Below are positions 42,306-50,898 of a stretch of DNA of 64,000 nt, one piece after another. The stretch's first letter is position 1. Each line of letters opens with the position of its first letter. Made by a program: the position numbers and the translations under genes. This DNA comes from G965279335 sp965279285 (GTDB taxonomy: Bacteria; Pseudomonadota; Gammaproteobacteria; DSM-16500). The stretch is from contig OZ257148.1 of assembly GCA_965279285.1 (NCBI GenBank), positions 1,488,001-1,552,000 on the forward strand. Direction: 5' to 3'. The notes below the pieces were generated by a model. That model saw nothing but the letters and a program-made list of their open reading frames with translations, was not told where the DNA came from and did no database searches.

Positions 42306-42431
42306 GTAGCTATTCAGTAGCGAGAGTTTGGTGGGCACGCTGCGCTTTGCCCACCCTACAAAAGCATTATTAGTAGGGTGGGCAAAGCGCAGCGTGCCCA
42401 CCGAACATACGACTGCCTGCTAAATAGCTAC
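42306..42431. repeat. Long palindromic element, type A copy 4, between dnaK and dnaJ
   Basis: Begins GTAGCTATTCAGTAGCGAGA and ends TAAATAGCTAC, with the type A block in both arms around AAAGCATTATTAG. The middle arms match perfectly; the outer arms differ in part. Placed in the dnaK-dnaJ gap, it would form a strong hairpin in the joint transcript, where it could end transcription or set the DnaK:DnaJ ratio. Confidence 0.9.
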
Positions 42432-42459
42432 CTAACAACTCACTATTTAAAGTATTCTC

Positions 42460-43572
42460 ATGACAAAACGCGATTATTATGAAATTTTAGGTCTTTCCCG
42501 CAATGCAAGTGACGAAGAAATCAAAAAAGCGTTTCGTCGATTAGCAATGAAATATCATCCGGATCGTAATCCAGGTGATAAGGTATCGGAAGAGCAATTT
42601 AAAGAAGCTCGAGAAGCTTATGAAGTCTTATCAGATGGCCGAAAAAGATCAGCTTATGATCAGTTTGGTCATAATGCCCAAGATGCTGGTGGTTTTGGTG
42701 GTATGGGCGGTGTCAATATTACGGATATCTTTGGTGATATTTTCGGTGATATTTTTGGGGGTGGTCGACAAGGCCCGCAACGTGGCGCTGATTTACGATA
42801 TAATCTGGATGTCACGCTAGAAACCGCTGTATTTGGTACCACAGTCGACTTACAAGTTCCTACCATGGTGTCATGCACAGATTGTCGTGGTACAGGTGGG
42901 CGTAAAGGCGCTGCGCCTGCGACGTGTAGTGATTGCGCTGGTTATGGACAAGTGCGGATTCAACAAGGTTTTTTTTCGGTACAACAAACTTGTCCAAGTT
43001 GTCGTGGCCAGGGGAGTATTATTACGGATCCTTGCGCAACTTGTAGAGGAAAAGGGCGTAATAAACAAAACAAAAAGCTGTCAGTTAAAATTCCCCCCGG
43101 CGTTGATACTGGCGATCGAATTCGTTTAGCGGGTGAAGGTGAAGCAGGCGAAGCGGGTGCCTCCGCCGGTGATCTTTACGTGCAAATTAATGTTAAACAA
43201 CATGGTATTTTTGAACGGGATGGCACGCATTTGTATTGCGAAGTTCCGATTAGTTTTGTTGTGGCAGCATTAGGCGGCGAGTTAGATGTTCCTACCTTAA
43301 ATGGTCGAGCTAAGTTGAAAATACCAGCAGAAACGCAGTCAGGAAAAGTGTTTCGTTTAAAAGGAATGGGAGTGCCACCGGTGCATGGCGGTTCAAAAGG
43401 TGATGTCATGTGTAAAGTCATGGTAGAAACACCGATTAATTTGACCGTAAAACAAAAAACATTACTTCAAGAATTTGAAAAAACGATTATTGAAAATAAA
43501 GCGAATCATAGTCCTCGCTTTGCATCATGGTTTGATCGAGTAAAGAATTTTTTTGATGAGATGAAATTTTAG
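42460..43572 (+). CDS. dnaJ: Co-chaperone DnaJ
   Basis: A 370-residue DnaJ. The J domain has YYEILGLSRNASDEEIKKAF and HPD (KYHPDRNPG); then a Gly/Phe-rich linker (GGFGGMGGVNITDIFGDIFG), four CxxCxGxG zinc modules (CTDCRGTG, CSDCAGYG, CPSCRGQG, CATCRGKG) and the C-terminal substrate-binding domain. It follows the palindromic element by about 28 bases. Confidence 0.97.
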   Translation: MTKRDYYEILGLSRNASDEEIKKAFRRLAMKYHPDRNPGDKVSEEQFKEAREAYEVLSDGRKRSAYDQFGHNAQDAGGFGGMGGVNITDIFGDIFGDIFGGGRQGPQRGADLRYNLDVTLETAVFGTTVDLQVPTMVSCTDCRGTGGRKGAAPATCSDCAGYGQVRIQQGFFSVQQTCPSCRGQGSIITDPCATCRGKGRNKQNKKLSVKIPPGVDTGDRIRLAGEGEAGEAGASAGDLYVQINVKQHGIFERDGTHLYCEVPISFVVAALGGELDVPTLNGRAKLKIPAETQSGKVFRLKGMGVPPVHGGSKGDVMCKVMVETPINLTVKQKTLLQEFEKTIIENKANHSPRFASWFDRVKNFFDEMKF

Positions 43573-43583
43573 AGGCTGACATT

Positions 43584-44060
43584 ATGATGAGAAAAGTCCC
43601 CATGACCGTGATCGGCGCCGAAAAATTACGTGAAGAATTGCGTCGTTTAAAATCAGAAGATCGTCCGCGAGTGATTGCAGCGATTGCAGAAGCAAGAGCT
43701 CATGGTGATTTAAAAGAAAATGCGGAATATCATGCTGCGCGTGAACAACAAAGTTTTATTGAAGGCCGTATTCAAGAAATAGAAGGCAAATTATCAACCG
43801 CACAAGTGATAGACATCAAAGCATTAGAAAATACGGGTAAAGTTATTTTTGGTACCACAGTGACTATTCGTAATATGGGAACAAAAGATCAAGTGACTTA
43901 TACGATAGTAGGAGAAGATGAAGCAGATATTAATGAAAATAAAATTTCATTTAGTTCGCCTTTTGCTCGCGCTATGATAGGGAAATATGCGGATGATATT
44001 ATTGAAGTACATGCACCTGAAGGCGCTGTTCAATATCAAATTATTAACATTGTTCATTAA
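43584..44060 (+). CDS. greA: Transcription elongation factor GreA
   Basis: A 158-residue factor that rescues backtracked RNA polymerase. The N-terminal coiled coil (VPMTVIGAEKLREELRRLKS, then IAEARAHGDLKENAEYHAAR with the catalytic acidic tip) and the C-terminal globular domain ending SSPFARAMIGKYADDIIEVH are complete. Two adjacent ATG codons at 43584 and 43587 are possible starts. It lies 11 bases after dnaJ. Confidence 0.95.
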   Translation: MMRKVPMTVIGAEKLREELRRLKSEDRPRVIAAIAEARAHGDLKENAEYHAAREQQSFIEGRIQEIEGKLSTAQVIDIKALENTGKVIFGTTVTIRNMGTKDQVTYTIVGEDEADINENKISFSSPFARAMIGKYADDIIEVHAPEGAVQYQIINIVH

Positions 44061-44063
44061 CCC

Positions 44064-44678
44064 ATGGCAACTAAGAGTAATAGTAGTCGTCGTTGGTTAA
44101 AAGAACACTTTTCTGATGTCTATGTTAAGCAAGCGCAACAAGCGGGATACCGATCTCGTGCTGTTTATAAACTGTTAGAAATACAAGAACGCGATCGTTT
44201 ATTTAAGCCTGGTATGATAGTGATTGATTTAGGCGCTGCACCGGGTAGCTGGTCACAGGTATTAAGAGAATGGGTAGGATCTAAAGGACGAGTTATTGCT
44301 TTAGATATTTTGGCCATGGATGCTTTAGACGCTGTTGAATTTATTCAAGGTGATTTTGCTGAACAAGCGATTCTTGATGAATTATTATCGACGTTAGCGG
44401 AAAGTAAGGTAGATTGGGTGGTCTCGGATATGGCGCCTAATTTAAGTGGAGTGGATAGCGTTGATCAGCCAAGATCAATGGAGTTAGCTGAGTTAGCGCT
44501 GGATTTAGCAACTCAAGTTTTAAGCAAAAACGGTGGTTTTTTAGTGAAAGTCTTTCAGGGATCGGGATTTGATGAGTTTTTGGTTCAGATAAGGCTACAT
44601 TTTAAGAAGGTGATAATTCGCAAACCAAAAGCATCGCGTGGACGTTCACGAGAGGTGTATGTGCTGGCGAGAAATTAG
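44064..44678 (+). CDS. rlmE: 23S rRNA 2'-O-methyltransferase RlmE (FtsJ)
   Basis: A 204-residue SAM-dependent enzyme modifying U2552 of 23S rRNA. The motifs RSRAVYKLLEIQERDRL (K), VIDLGAAPGSWSQVL (SAM site), VVSDMAPNLSG (D) and FLVKVFQGSGF (K) with SRGRSREVYVL (E) give the K-D-K-E catalytic set. It begins three bases after greA and precedes ftsH. Confidence 0.96.
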   Translation: MATKSNSSRRWLKEHFSDVYVKQAQQAGYRSRAVYKLLEIQERDRLFKPGMIVIDLGAAPGSWSQVLREWVGSKGRVIALDILAMDALDAVEFIQGDFAEQAILDELLSTLAESKVDWVVSDMAPNLSGVDSVDQPRSMELAELALDLATQVLSKNGGFLVKVFQGSGFDEFLVQIRLHFKKVIIRKPKASRGRSREVYVLARN

Positions 44679-44769
44679 GTTATGATTAAGTTATATCAAT
44701 ATAGGTTAATTGCGGATTATTCCCCCTATTACAGATATAATCTCTCGATAATTTCAAGGGGTCCAAAAA

Positions 44770-46680
44770 GTGAATGATACGATTAAAACGATACTTTTGT
44801 GGATGGTAGCTGCATTAATTCTGATTTCTGCGTTCAATATTTTTGGACCTAGACATGAGTCAGAACAAAAAATGAGTTATTCGGCATTCTTAAGTGAGAT
44901 TAAGCAAGGGAATGTCAATTCAGTTACGATTACAGATCAAGATGTTACTGGCATTATGCAAAATAATAAGGTTTTTTCTACTTATTTACCTATGCCTCAA
45001 GATATTACTTTATTGCATGAATTAGCCGATAAAGGGGTTAGTATCAAGGGTAAGCCGCCAGAGCAGCCTGGGTTAGGTATGCATTTACTGAATCTATTAC
45101 CTTGGATAATTATTATTGCTATTTGGATTTATATCCTTCGCCAGCAAGCGGGCGCAGGAGGGCGTGGCGGTGCATTTTCATTTGGTCGGAGTCGCGCACG
45201 ATTACTCGGTGAGGATCAGGTTAAAGTAACATTTGCCGATGTAGCGGGTGTGGAAGAAGCGAAAGAAGAAGTCAAAGAATTGGTTGATTTTCTACGTGAT
45301 CCAGGCAAGTTTCAAAAACTAGGCGGTAAAATTCCACAAGGCGTATTATTAGTTGGGCCTCCAGGTACCGGTAAGACATTGCTGGCTAGAGCCGTGGCGG
45401 GGGAAGCTAAAGTTCCTTTCTTTACCATTTCAGGCTCAGACTTTGTTGAAATGTTTGTTGGTGTAGGCGCATCTCGAGTGCGTGATATGTTTGAACAAGC
45501 TAAAAAACAAGCACCTTGTATTATTTTTATTGATGAAATTGATGCCGTTGGGCGTCATCGTGGTGCGGGTTTAGGCGGTGGACATGATGAAAGAGAGCAA
45601 ACACTGAATCAATTATTAGTTGAGATGGATGGTTTTCAAGGTAATGAAGGCGTTATTGTGATTGCTGCAACTAATCGTCCAGACGTATTAGATCCCGCTT
45701 TATTGCGTCCAGGTCGATTTGATCGTCAAGTTGCCGTGACTTTGCCTGATATTCGTGGCCGTGAACAAATATTAAAAGTACATATGCGAAAATTGCCTTT
45801 AACGGATGATGTTGAAGCTGCAGTAATAGCGAGAGGAACGCCAGGATTTTCGGGTGCTGATTTAGCGAATATTGTTAATGAAGCCGCACTTTTTGCTGCA
45901 CGGGCGAATAAACGTTCGGTAGGCATGCTTGAATTTGAAAGAGCAAAAGATAAAGTCATTATGGGCGCTGAACGTCGTTCTATGGTCATGAACGAATCAG
46001 AGAAAAAGTTAACCGCTTATCATGAAGCAGGCCATGCTATTGTGGGATTACTCGTTCCTGATCACGATCCTGTTCATAAAGTAACAATTATTCCGCGTGG
46101 ACGTGCACTGGGGGTGACCATGTTCTTACCCGAAGGTGACCGTTATAGTTACTCAAAAGATCATTTAGAAAGTAAAATTTCGAGTTTATTTGGCGGACGT
46201 ATTGCCGAGGCACTTGTTTTTGGAGTTAACAAAGTCACAACGGGTGCATCTAATGATATCCAAAAGGCGACAGAATTAGCTCGAAATATGGTTACCAAAT
46301 GGGGTTTATCAGAAAAATTAGGCCCATTAACGTTTGGTGAAGATGAAAGAGAAGTTTTTTTAGGCCATGCAGTAGCGAGGCATAAAGAAATATCTGAAAC
46401 AACCAGCACAGTGATTGATATGGAAGTGCGTAGTATTATTGATCGCAATTATCAACGTGCAGAAAAAATACTAAAAGAAAATCTCGAGCGTCTGCATGAG
46501 ATGGCCTTAGCGTTGATTAAATTTGAGACCATAGGTCAGGATCAAATTCAAGACGTTATGTCGGGACGCCCTATCAGAGAGCCGCAAGAGTGGCAAGAAA
46601 ACACCAAGAAAGAATCCGTTATATCAAAAGTAAATCCTAGTGAAGATTTAGGTTCGGTACATGATGAATCTTCTCGCTAA
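44770..46680 (+). CDS. ftsH: ATP-dependent membrane zinc protease FtsH
   Basis: A 636-residue AAA+ protease anchored in the inner membrane by two N-terminal segments (ILLWMVAALILISAFNIF and LLPWIIIIAIWIYIL). Walker A is GPPGTGKTLLARAVAGEA, Walker B CIIFIDEIDAVG, and the zinc motif HEAGH lies in TAYHEAGHAIVGLLVPD. It degrades unneeded membrane and regulatory proteins, including LpxC and sigma-32 in E. coli. Start is GTG 44770, after AAGGGG. The end overlaps glmM by 20 bases; folP, which usually sits between the two, is missing. Confidence 0.97.
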   Translation: MNDTIKTILLWMVAALILISAFNIFGPRHESEQKMSYSAFLSEIKQGNVNSVTITDQDVTGIMQNNKVFSTYLPMPQDITLLHELADKGVSIKGKPPEQPGLGMHLLNLLPWIIIIAIWIYILRQQAGAGGRGGAFSFGRSRARLLGEDQVKVTFADVAGVEEAKEEVKELVDFLRDPGKFQKLGGKIPQGVLLVGPPGTGKTLLARAVAGEAKVPFFTISGSDFVEMFVGVGASRVRDMFEQAKKQAPCIIFIDEIDAVGRHRGAGLGGGHDEREQTLNQLLVEMDGFQGNEGVIVIAATNRPDVLDPALLRPGRFDRQVAVTLPDIRGREQILKVHMRKLPLTDDVEAAVIARGTPGFSGADLANIVNEAALFAARANKRSVGMLEFERAKDKVIMGAERRSMVMNESEKKLTAYHEAGHAIVGLLVPDHDPVHKVTIIPRGRALGVTMFLPEGDRYSYSKDHLESKISSLFGGRIAEALVFGVNKVTTGASNDIQKATELARNMVTKWGLSEKLGPLTFGEDEREVFLGHAVARHKEISETTSTVIDMEVRSIIDRNYQRAEKILKENLERLHEMALALIKFETIGQDQIQDVMSGRPIREPQEWQENTKKESVISKVNPSEDLGSVHDESSR

Positions 46681-48031
46681 TAACAACACGACTGCGACAC
46701 GCAAATATTTTGGTACAGATGGTATTCGCGGTCGTGTTGGTGTTTTTCCGATTACGCCTGAATTTCTTTTAAAATTAGGTTGGGCAGTTGGAAAAGTATT
46801 TGCTCGCAAAGGTTACAAAAAAGTGTTAATTGGCAAAGACACACGAATATCGGGTTATATGTTTGAATCAGTTTTGGAAGCAGGGTTATCTGCTGCCGGA
46901 GTAGATATACATTTACTTGGCCCGATGCCAACTCCCGCTATTGCTTATTTGACCCGAACGTTACGTGCACAAGCAGGTATTGTTATTAGTGCTTCGCATA
47001 ATCCTTATCATGATAATGGAATTAAATTTTTCTCCACTCACGGCATGAAGTTGTCAGATGAATTAGAAGTTGCCATTGAAGAACAATTAGAAATGGAAAT
47101 GACAACCGTTAATTCTGCAGAGCTGGGTAAAGCCTCTCGAGTGGCGGATGCCCCAGGACGTTATATTGAATTTTGTAAAAGTACGGTGTCGTCAGATACT
47201 ACATTAAACGGCTTAAAAATAGTAGTGGATTGTGCGAATGGCGCTTGTTATCACGTTGCTCCTAATGTATTTCATGAGTTAGGTGCAGAAGTGATAGAAA
47301 TAGGCGTAGAACCCGATGGTTTAAATATTAATCTTAATTGTGGTGCAACTCATCCCGAGTTATTGCGCCAGCGAGTTTTGCAAGAAAAAGCAGATTTAGG
47401 CATAGCGCTTGATGGCGATGGTGATCGAGTGTTAATGATCGATCATTTAGGTAATATTTTAGATGGTGATGAATTATTATACATCATTGTTAAGCACCGT
47501 CAGGAAACAGGGGCGTTAAAAGGCGGCGTGGTTGGCACCGTTATGTCAAATTTTGGTTTTGAGCAGGCAGTACGTTCACTTGATGTTGATTTTGCGCGTG
47601 TTCCTGTTGGTGATAGACATATTATTTTAGAGTTAATTAAGCGTAAATGGAATTTAGGTGGCGAACCCTCTGGGCATATCATTTGTTTTGATTCATCCAC
47701 CACCGGTGATGGAATCATTGCTGCATTACAAATATTATCAGCAATGCGATTTCATGAAAAATCGTTATTTGAATTAAAAGATGGATTTCATAAGTATCCG
47801 CAAGTTTTACTGAATGTAAAAGTTAAAAATACGGCTGATTTAAATGAAAATTTTTCTGTTCAGGCGGTATTACAAGAAGTAGAAAAAGAATTGGCTGGAA
47901 CGGGTAGGGTCTTGTTAAGACGTTCAGGAACTGAAGCATTGGTTCGAGTCATGGTTGAAGGTGAAAATAAGCAACAAGTTATGCGTTTAGCCGAGAAAAT
48001 TGTAGAAGTGGTTAAAAAAGAATTAGCTTAG
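46661..48031 (+). CDS. glmM: Phosphoglucosamine mutase GlmM
   Basis: A 456-residue enzyme converting glucosamine-6-phosphate to glucosamine-1-phosphate for peptidoglycan and LPS. It has KYFGTDGIRGRVG at the start, the phosphoserine loop IVISASHNPYHDNGIKFF near residue 105, the metal loop ALDGDGDRVLMID, GEPSGHIICF and the phosphate-binding RRSGTEALVRVMVEGE. ATG 46661 overlaps ftsH; ATG 46664 is equally possible. The extension of about ten residues before the conserved start is unusual but harmless. Confidence 0.96.
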   Translation: MMNLLANNNTTATRKYFGTDGIRGRVGVFPITPEFLLKLGWAVGKVFARKGYKKVLIGKDTRISGYMFESVLEAGLSAAGVDIHLLGPMPTPAIAYLTRTLRAQAGIVISASHNPYHDNGIKFFSTHGMKLSDELEVAIEEQLEMEMTTVNSAELGKASRVADAPGRYIEFCKSTVSSDTTLNGLKIVVDCANGACYHVAPNVFHELGAEVIEIGVEPDGLNINLNCGATHPELLRQRVLQEKADLGIALDGDGDRVLMIDHLGNILDGDELLYIIVKHRQETGALKGGVVGTVMSNFGFEQAVRSLDVDFARVPVGDRHIILELIKRKWNLGGEPSGHIICFDSSTTGDGIIAALQILSAMRFHEKSLFELKDGFHKYPQVLLNVKVKNTADLNENFSVQAVLQEVEKELAGTGRVLLRRSGTEALVRVMVEGENKQQVMRLAEKIVEVVKKELA

Positions 48032-48054
48032 TTGTATTGAGTGATTATAAACAT

Positions 48055-48088
48055 CCTTCTTCAAGCCCGCTATGGGACTTGAAGAAGG
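48055..48088. terminator. Inverted repeat between convergent glmM and HU-like gene
   Basis: An 11-base-pair stem CCTTCTTCAAG / CTTGAAGAAGG around CCCGCTATGGGA. No T-run follows on the plus strand, so it may act as a weak bidirectional terminator or mRNA end. Confidence 0.6.
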
Positions 48089-48113
48089 CGTTCTAAAATA
48101 AAGATGGATACGT

Positions 48114-48518
48114 TTAAGCTGTCGCCATATCTTTTAATTTTCTTAAAGGTTTAACCTTGATCACTTTGTGAGCTGGTTTAGCTTTAAACATAACTTCTTC
48201 GCCAGTAAATGGGTTAATACCCTTACGAGCAGGTCTAGCAGCTTTTTTAACTACGTTAATTTTTAATAGACCAGGTAAAACGAATTTACCAGGACCTTTA
48301 GACTTAACGTGTAGTTCAATCAGTAAACCTAAAGAATCAAGAACGCCAGCAACATCTTTTTTAGCAAGGCAAGTCATATCCATAATTGCCTTAACAATGC
48401 CGCCTTTAGTTAATGGATCTTTAACCGAGGTTAACTTTTTAACTGGAGCCACCTTAACGGCGGTTTTTTTCTTTACTACTTTCCTTGTTGATTTGGCAGA
48501 AGCTTTTTTAGCAGCCAT
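48114..48518 (-). CDS. HU-like nucleoid protein with lysine-rich N-terminal tail
   Basis: A 134-residue DNA-binding protein. Residues 1-38 are rich in Lys and Ala (AAKKASAKSTRKVVKKKTAV), resembling histone-H1-like tails. From residue 40 comes an HU/IHF fold (TKGGIVKAIMDMTCLAKKDV, GVLDSLGLLIELHVKSKGPG, FVLPGLLKINVVKKAAR) with ARKGINPFTGEEVMF as the DNA-contact arm. Standard HU is about 90 residues. ATG 48518 is chosen because AGAGGAA lies eight bases upstream; an ATG two codons earlier is too close. It converges on glmM. Confidence 0.88.
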   Translation of the reverse strand: MAAKKASAKSTRKVVKKKTAVKVAPVKKLTSVKDPLTKGGIVKAIMDMTCLAKKDVAGVLDSLGLLIELHVKSKGPGKFVLPGLLKINVVKKAARPARKGINPFTGEEVMFKAKPAHKVIKVKPLRKLKDMATA

Positions 48519-48793
48519 TGTCATTTCCTCTTAAAATTCAAAATTGTGCACGAGTTACATTATCAATTTTTAGTTGATTTTGCGAGTGTTTTTATTAAAA
48601 AATCATTATTTTTATTAGAAAAAAGAAAAAAAAGTTACTTTTTTATGCTTATTAAGAGTGAATTTATAGAATTGTTACGATCTTTTTCACACAACTCTTG
48701 CGTGTTAGGGTTCATTACTATAGAATTCGACATCTTTTGATCTTGGGTCTATATTAATTAGTGTATTTATACTCCCAACGGAGTAGGAGTCAG

Positions 48794-49231
48794 ATGAAAA
48801 CTTATAATGCAACGAATGAAACAGCTAGGCACAACTGGTATGTAGTTGATGCGGCAGGAAAAACACTAGGTCGCTTGGCGAGTCAAGTCGCTACAAGATT
48901 ACGTGGTAAACATAAACCAGAATATACCCCGCATGTTGATACAGGCGATTTTATTGTGGTTATTAATGCTAGTCAGATCAAAGTGACTGGGAATAAAAAC
49001 AAGGCTAAAATTTATTATAGTCACTCTGGGTATCCAGGCGGATTAAAAGAAATTACCTTCGAAAAATTGTTAGCGAAGCGCCCTGAACAAGTGATAGAAA
49101 TTGCAATAAAAGGCATGTTACCAAAAAATATTTTGGGACGTGCGATGTATCGCAAATTAAAAGTGTATGCAGGTACAGATCATCCGCATACAGCACAACA
49201 ACCTCAATTGCTTGATTTTGATACGGAATAA
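48794..49231 (+). CDS. rplM: 50S ribosomal protein L13
   Basis: A 145-residue protein (MKTYNATNETARHNWYVVDA start, RGKHKPEYTPHVDTGDF, AIKGMLPKNILGRAMYRKLK). The upstream frame from 48761 is not needed: TAGGAG lies eight bases before ATG 48794. It is the first gene of rplM-rpsI. Confidence 0.98.
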   Translation: MKTYNATNETARHNWYVVDAAGKTLGRLASQVATRLRGKHKPEYTPHVDTGDFIVVINASQIKVTGNKNKAKIYYSHSGYPGGLKEITFEKLLAKRPEQVIEIAIKGMLPKNILGRAMYRKLKVYAGTDHPHTAQQPQLLDFDTE

Positions 49232-49235
49232 TTCT

Positions 49236-49667
49236 ATGGCAACAGCAACAGCAAAGCGTTATTACGGCACAGGCCGTCGTAAATCTTCAACGGCTCGTGT
49301 GTATATCACACCAGGCGAAGGTAATATTGTAATTAATGAAAAAGCGCTAGAACAATATTTTGGCCGTGAAACAGCTCAAATGGTTGTTCGTCAGCCTTTA
49401 AAAATAACAGATCTTCAGCATAAATTTAATGTGAAAGTGACAGTAAGAGGCGGCGGAATGAGTGGCCAGGCGGGAGCAATTCGTCATGGTTTAGCTCGAG
49501 CATTGCTTCAGTATGAGCAACAATCTGGCGGTGATACGACTTCTGAAAGCTCTATTCGTAAGACACTGCGTGTAGCTGGCTATCTGACTCGTGATGCTAG
49601 AGAAGTTGAGCGTAAAAAAGTGGGTTATCGAAAAGCTCGTAAAGTAAGACAGTTCTCTAAACGATAA
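49236..49667 (+). CDS. rpsI: 30S ribosomal protein S9
   Basis: A 143-residue protein with YYGTGRRKSSTARVYI, the GGGMSGQAGAIRHGLARAL block and the conserved basic end KKVGYRKARKVRQFSKR that reaches the P site. It starts four bases after rplM. No petABC genes follow, unlike many relatives. Confidence 0.98.
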   Translation: MATATAKRYYGTGRRKSSTARVYITPGEGNIVINEKALEQYFGRETAQMVVRQPLKITDLQHKFNVKVTVRGGGMSGQAGAIRHGLARALLQYEQQSGGDTTSESSIRKTLRVAGYLTRDAREVERKKVGYRKARKVRQFSKR

Positions 49668-49713
49668 TTTTTGTCGTTTTTTAGCGGAGTTGAGTCAGTT
49701 GTTAATTTTCAGC

Positions 49714-49785
49714 TGGGGGATCGTCTAGTGATAGGACTGCGGACTCTGACTCCGTTAACTAAGTTCAAGTCCTAGCTCCCAGCCA
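49714..49785 (+). tRNA. tRNA-Gln(CTG), structurally degenerate
   Basis: A 72-base tRNA-like sequence running from TGGGGGATCGTC to an encoded GCCA. The D-arm is GTC/GAC and the anticodon stem GCGGA/TCCGT holds loop CTCTGAC with anticodon CTG. Compared with typical tRNA-Gln(CTG) it is about one base short in the 3' acceptor strand (CTCCCA), has an A-C mismatch in the T stem (CTAAG/CCTAG) and a shortened variable region. It may be decaying; a TTG-anticodon tRNA-Gln elsewhere could cover its codons. Confidence 0.62.
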
Positions 49786-49812
49786 GATATAAATCTCCAG
49801 AGGGGTAATCTG

Positions 49813-50460
49813 ATGGCGGTAATTGCCAATAAGCGGTCAATTATGACCTTATATTCTGGCGCAGTGGATCTCTATAGCCATCGCGTAAGAATAGTGCTTG
49901 CAGAAAAAGGAGTTTCCGTAGAGGTTATTCCGATTGATGCTAAAGATAAGTTAGAAGATCTTCTAGAGCTTAATCCATATGGAACTTCTCCTACATTGGT
50001 CGATCGTGATCTTGTTTTGTATGACGCCAATATTATCATGGAATATTTAGATGAGCGTTTTCCTCATCCGCCTTTAATGCCAGTTTATCCAGTAGCAAGA
50101 GCTAAAACACGTTTAATGATTTATCGTATTGATCGTGAATGGGGTAGTTTAATCCGTAAAATTGAAACGGGTAAAGCGACTGAAGCACAAGCGGCTGCTA
50201 AAGAGCTCAAAGCATATTTGATTCGATTAGCGCCTGTTTTTGCTAACGGGCCTTTTTTCTTAAATGATGAATTTTCACTGATTGATTGCTGTATAGCTCC
50301 TATTTTATGGCGCCTGCCTTCATGGGGTATTATATTACCAGCTGAAGCAAAAGCGATTTTAAAATACGGTGAACGTATGTTTGCACGCGATTCTTTCCAG
50401 GCGAGCATGACAGAGGCTGAGCATGAATTAACAAAAACATCTAAAGAAGATGTCCTATAA
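49813..50460 (+). CDS. sspA: Stringent starvation protein A
   Basis: A 215-residue RNA-polymerase-associated protein with a glutathione-S-transferase fold but no GST activity in known members. The start AVIANKRSIMTLYSG and YSHRVRIVLAEKGVSVEVIP match SspA, followed by NPYGTSPTLVDRDLVLYDAN and a helical C-terminal domain with ALSLIDCCIAPILWRLP-type residues. It precedes sspB by 21 bases. Confidence 0.95.
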   Translation: MAVIANKRSIMTLYSGAVDLYSHRVRIVLAEKGVSVEVIPIDAKDKLEDLLELNPYGTSPTLVDRDLVLYDANIIMEYLDERFPHPPLMPVYPVARAKTRLMIYRIDREWGSLIRKIETGKATEAQAAAKELKAYLIRLAPVFANGPFFLNDEFSLIDCCIAPILWRLPSWGIILPAEAKAILKYGERMFARDSFQASMTEAEHELTKTSKEDVL

Positions 50461-50481
50461 AAATTTTAAGAGGCGTGATTC

Positions 50482-50889
50482 ATGTTGTCGACAAAACCTT
50501 ATCTAATTCGAGCATTTAATGAATGGATTGCTGACAGTGAATGCACCCCTTATATTGTTGCTAACGCGAATCATCCTCGTTGTAATATTCCCCGTGAGCA
50601 TGTTAAAGATGGTGAAATAGTATTTAATATTTCATCTGAAGCCGTGCGTGACTTAAGAATTGGTAATTCAGTTTTAGAATTTAGCGCATCTTTTTCTGGG
50701 GTTGTTCGGCTTATTTCTATTCCTATTAATGCTATTTTAGCTATTTATGCAGAAGAGAATGATCAAGGAATGTTTTTTGATGCCGAAGAAGAGGATATTG
50801 GAGACGAGGATATTCAGCGCGATGAATCTTCTTTAACAGAGGGATCAGCAAATAAAAAGTCAGTTTCTCATTTAAGATTGGTGGAATAG
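50482..50889 (+). CDS. sspB: ClpXP adaptor SspB
   Basis: A 135-residue adaptor that brings ssrA-tagged proteins to ClpXP. The fold part has KPYLIRAFNEWIADSECTPY, NIPREHVKDGEIVFNIS and SFSGVVRLISIPINAILAIY; a long acidic linker follows, and the end HLRLVE resembles the ClpX-binding XB tail of E. coli (LRVVK). Its substrate tag is encoded by ssrA in the same window. Confidence 0.93.
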   Translation: MLSTKPYLIRAFNEWIADSECTPYIVANANHPRCNIPREHVKDGEIVFNISSEAVRDLRIGNSVLEFSASFSGVVRLISIPINAILAIYAEENDQGMFFDAEEEDIGDEDIQRDESSLTEGSANKKSVSHLRLVE

Positions 50890-50898
50890 AGCATTAAT

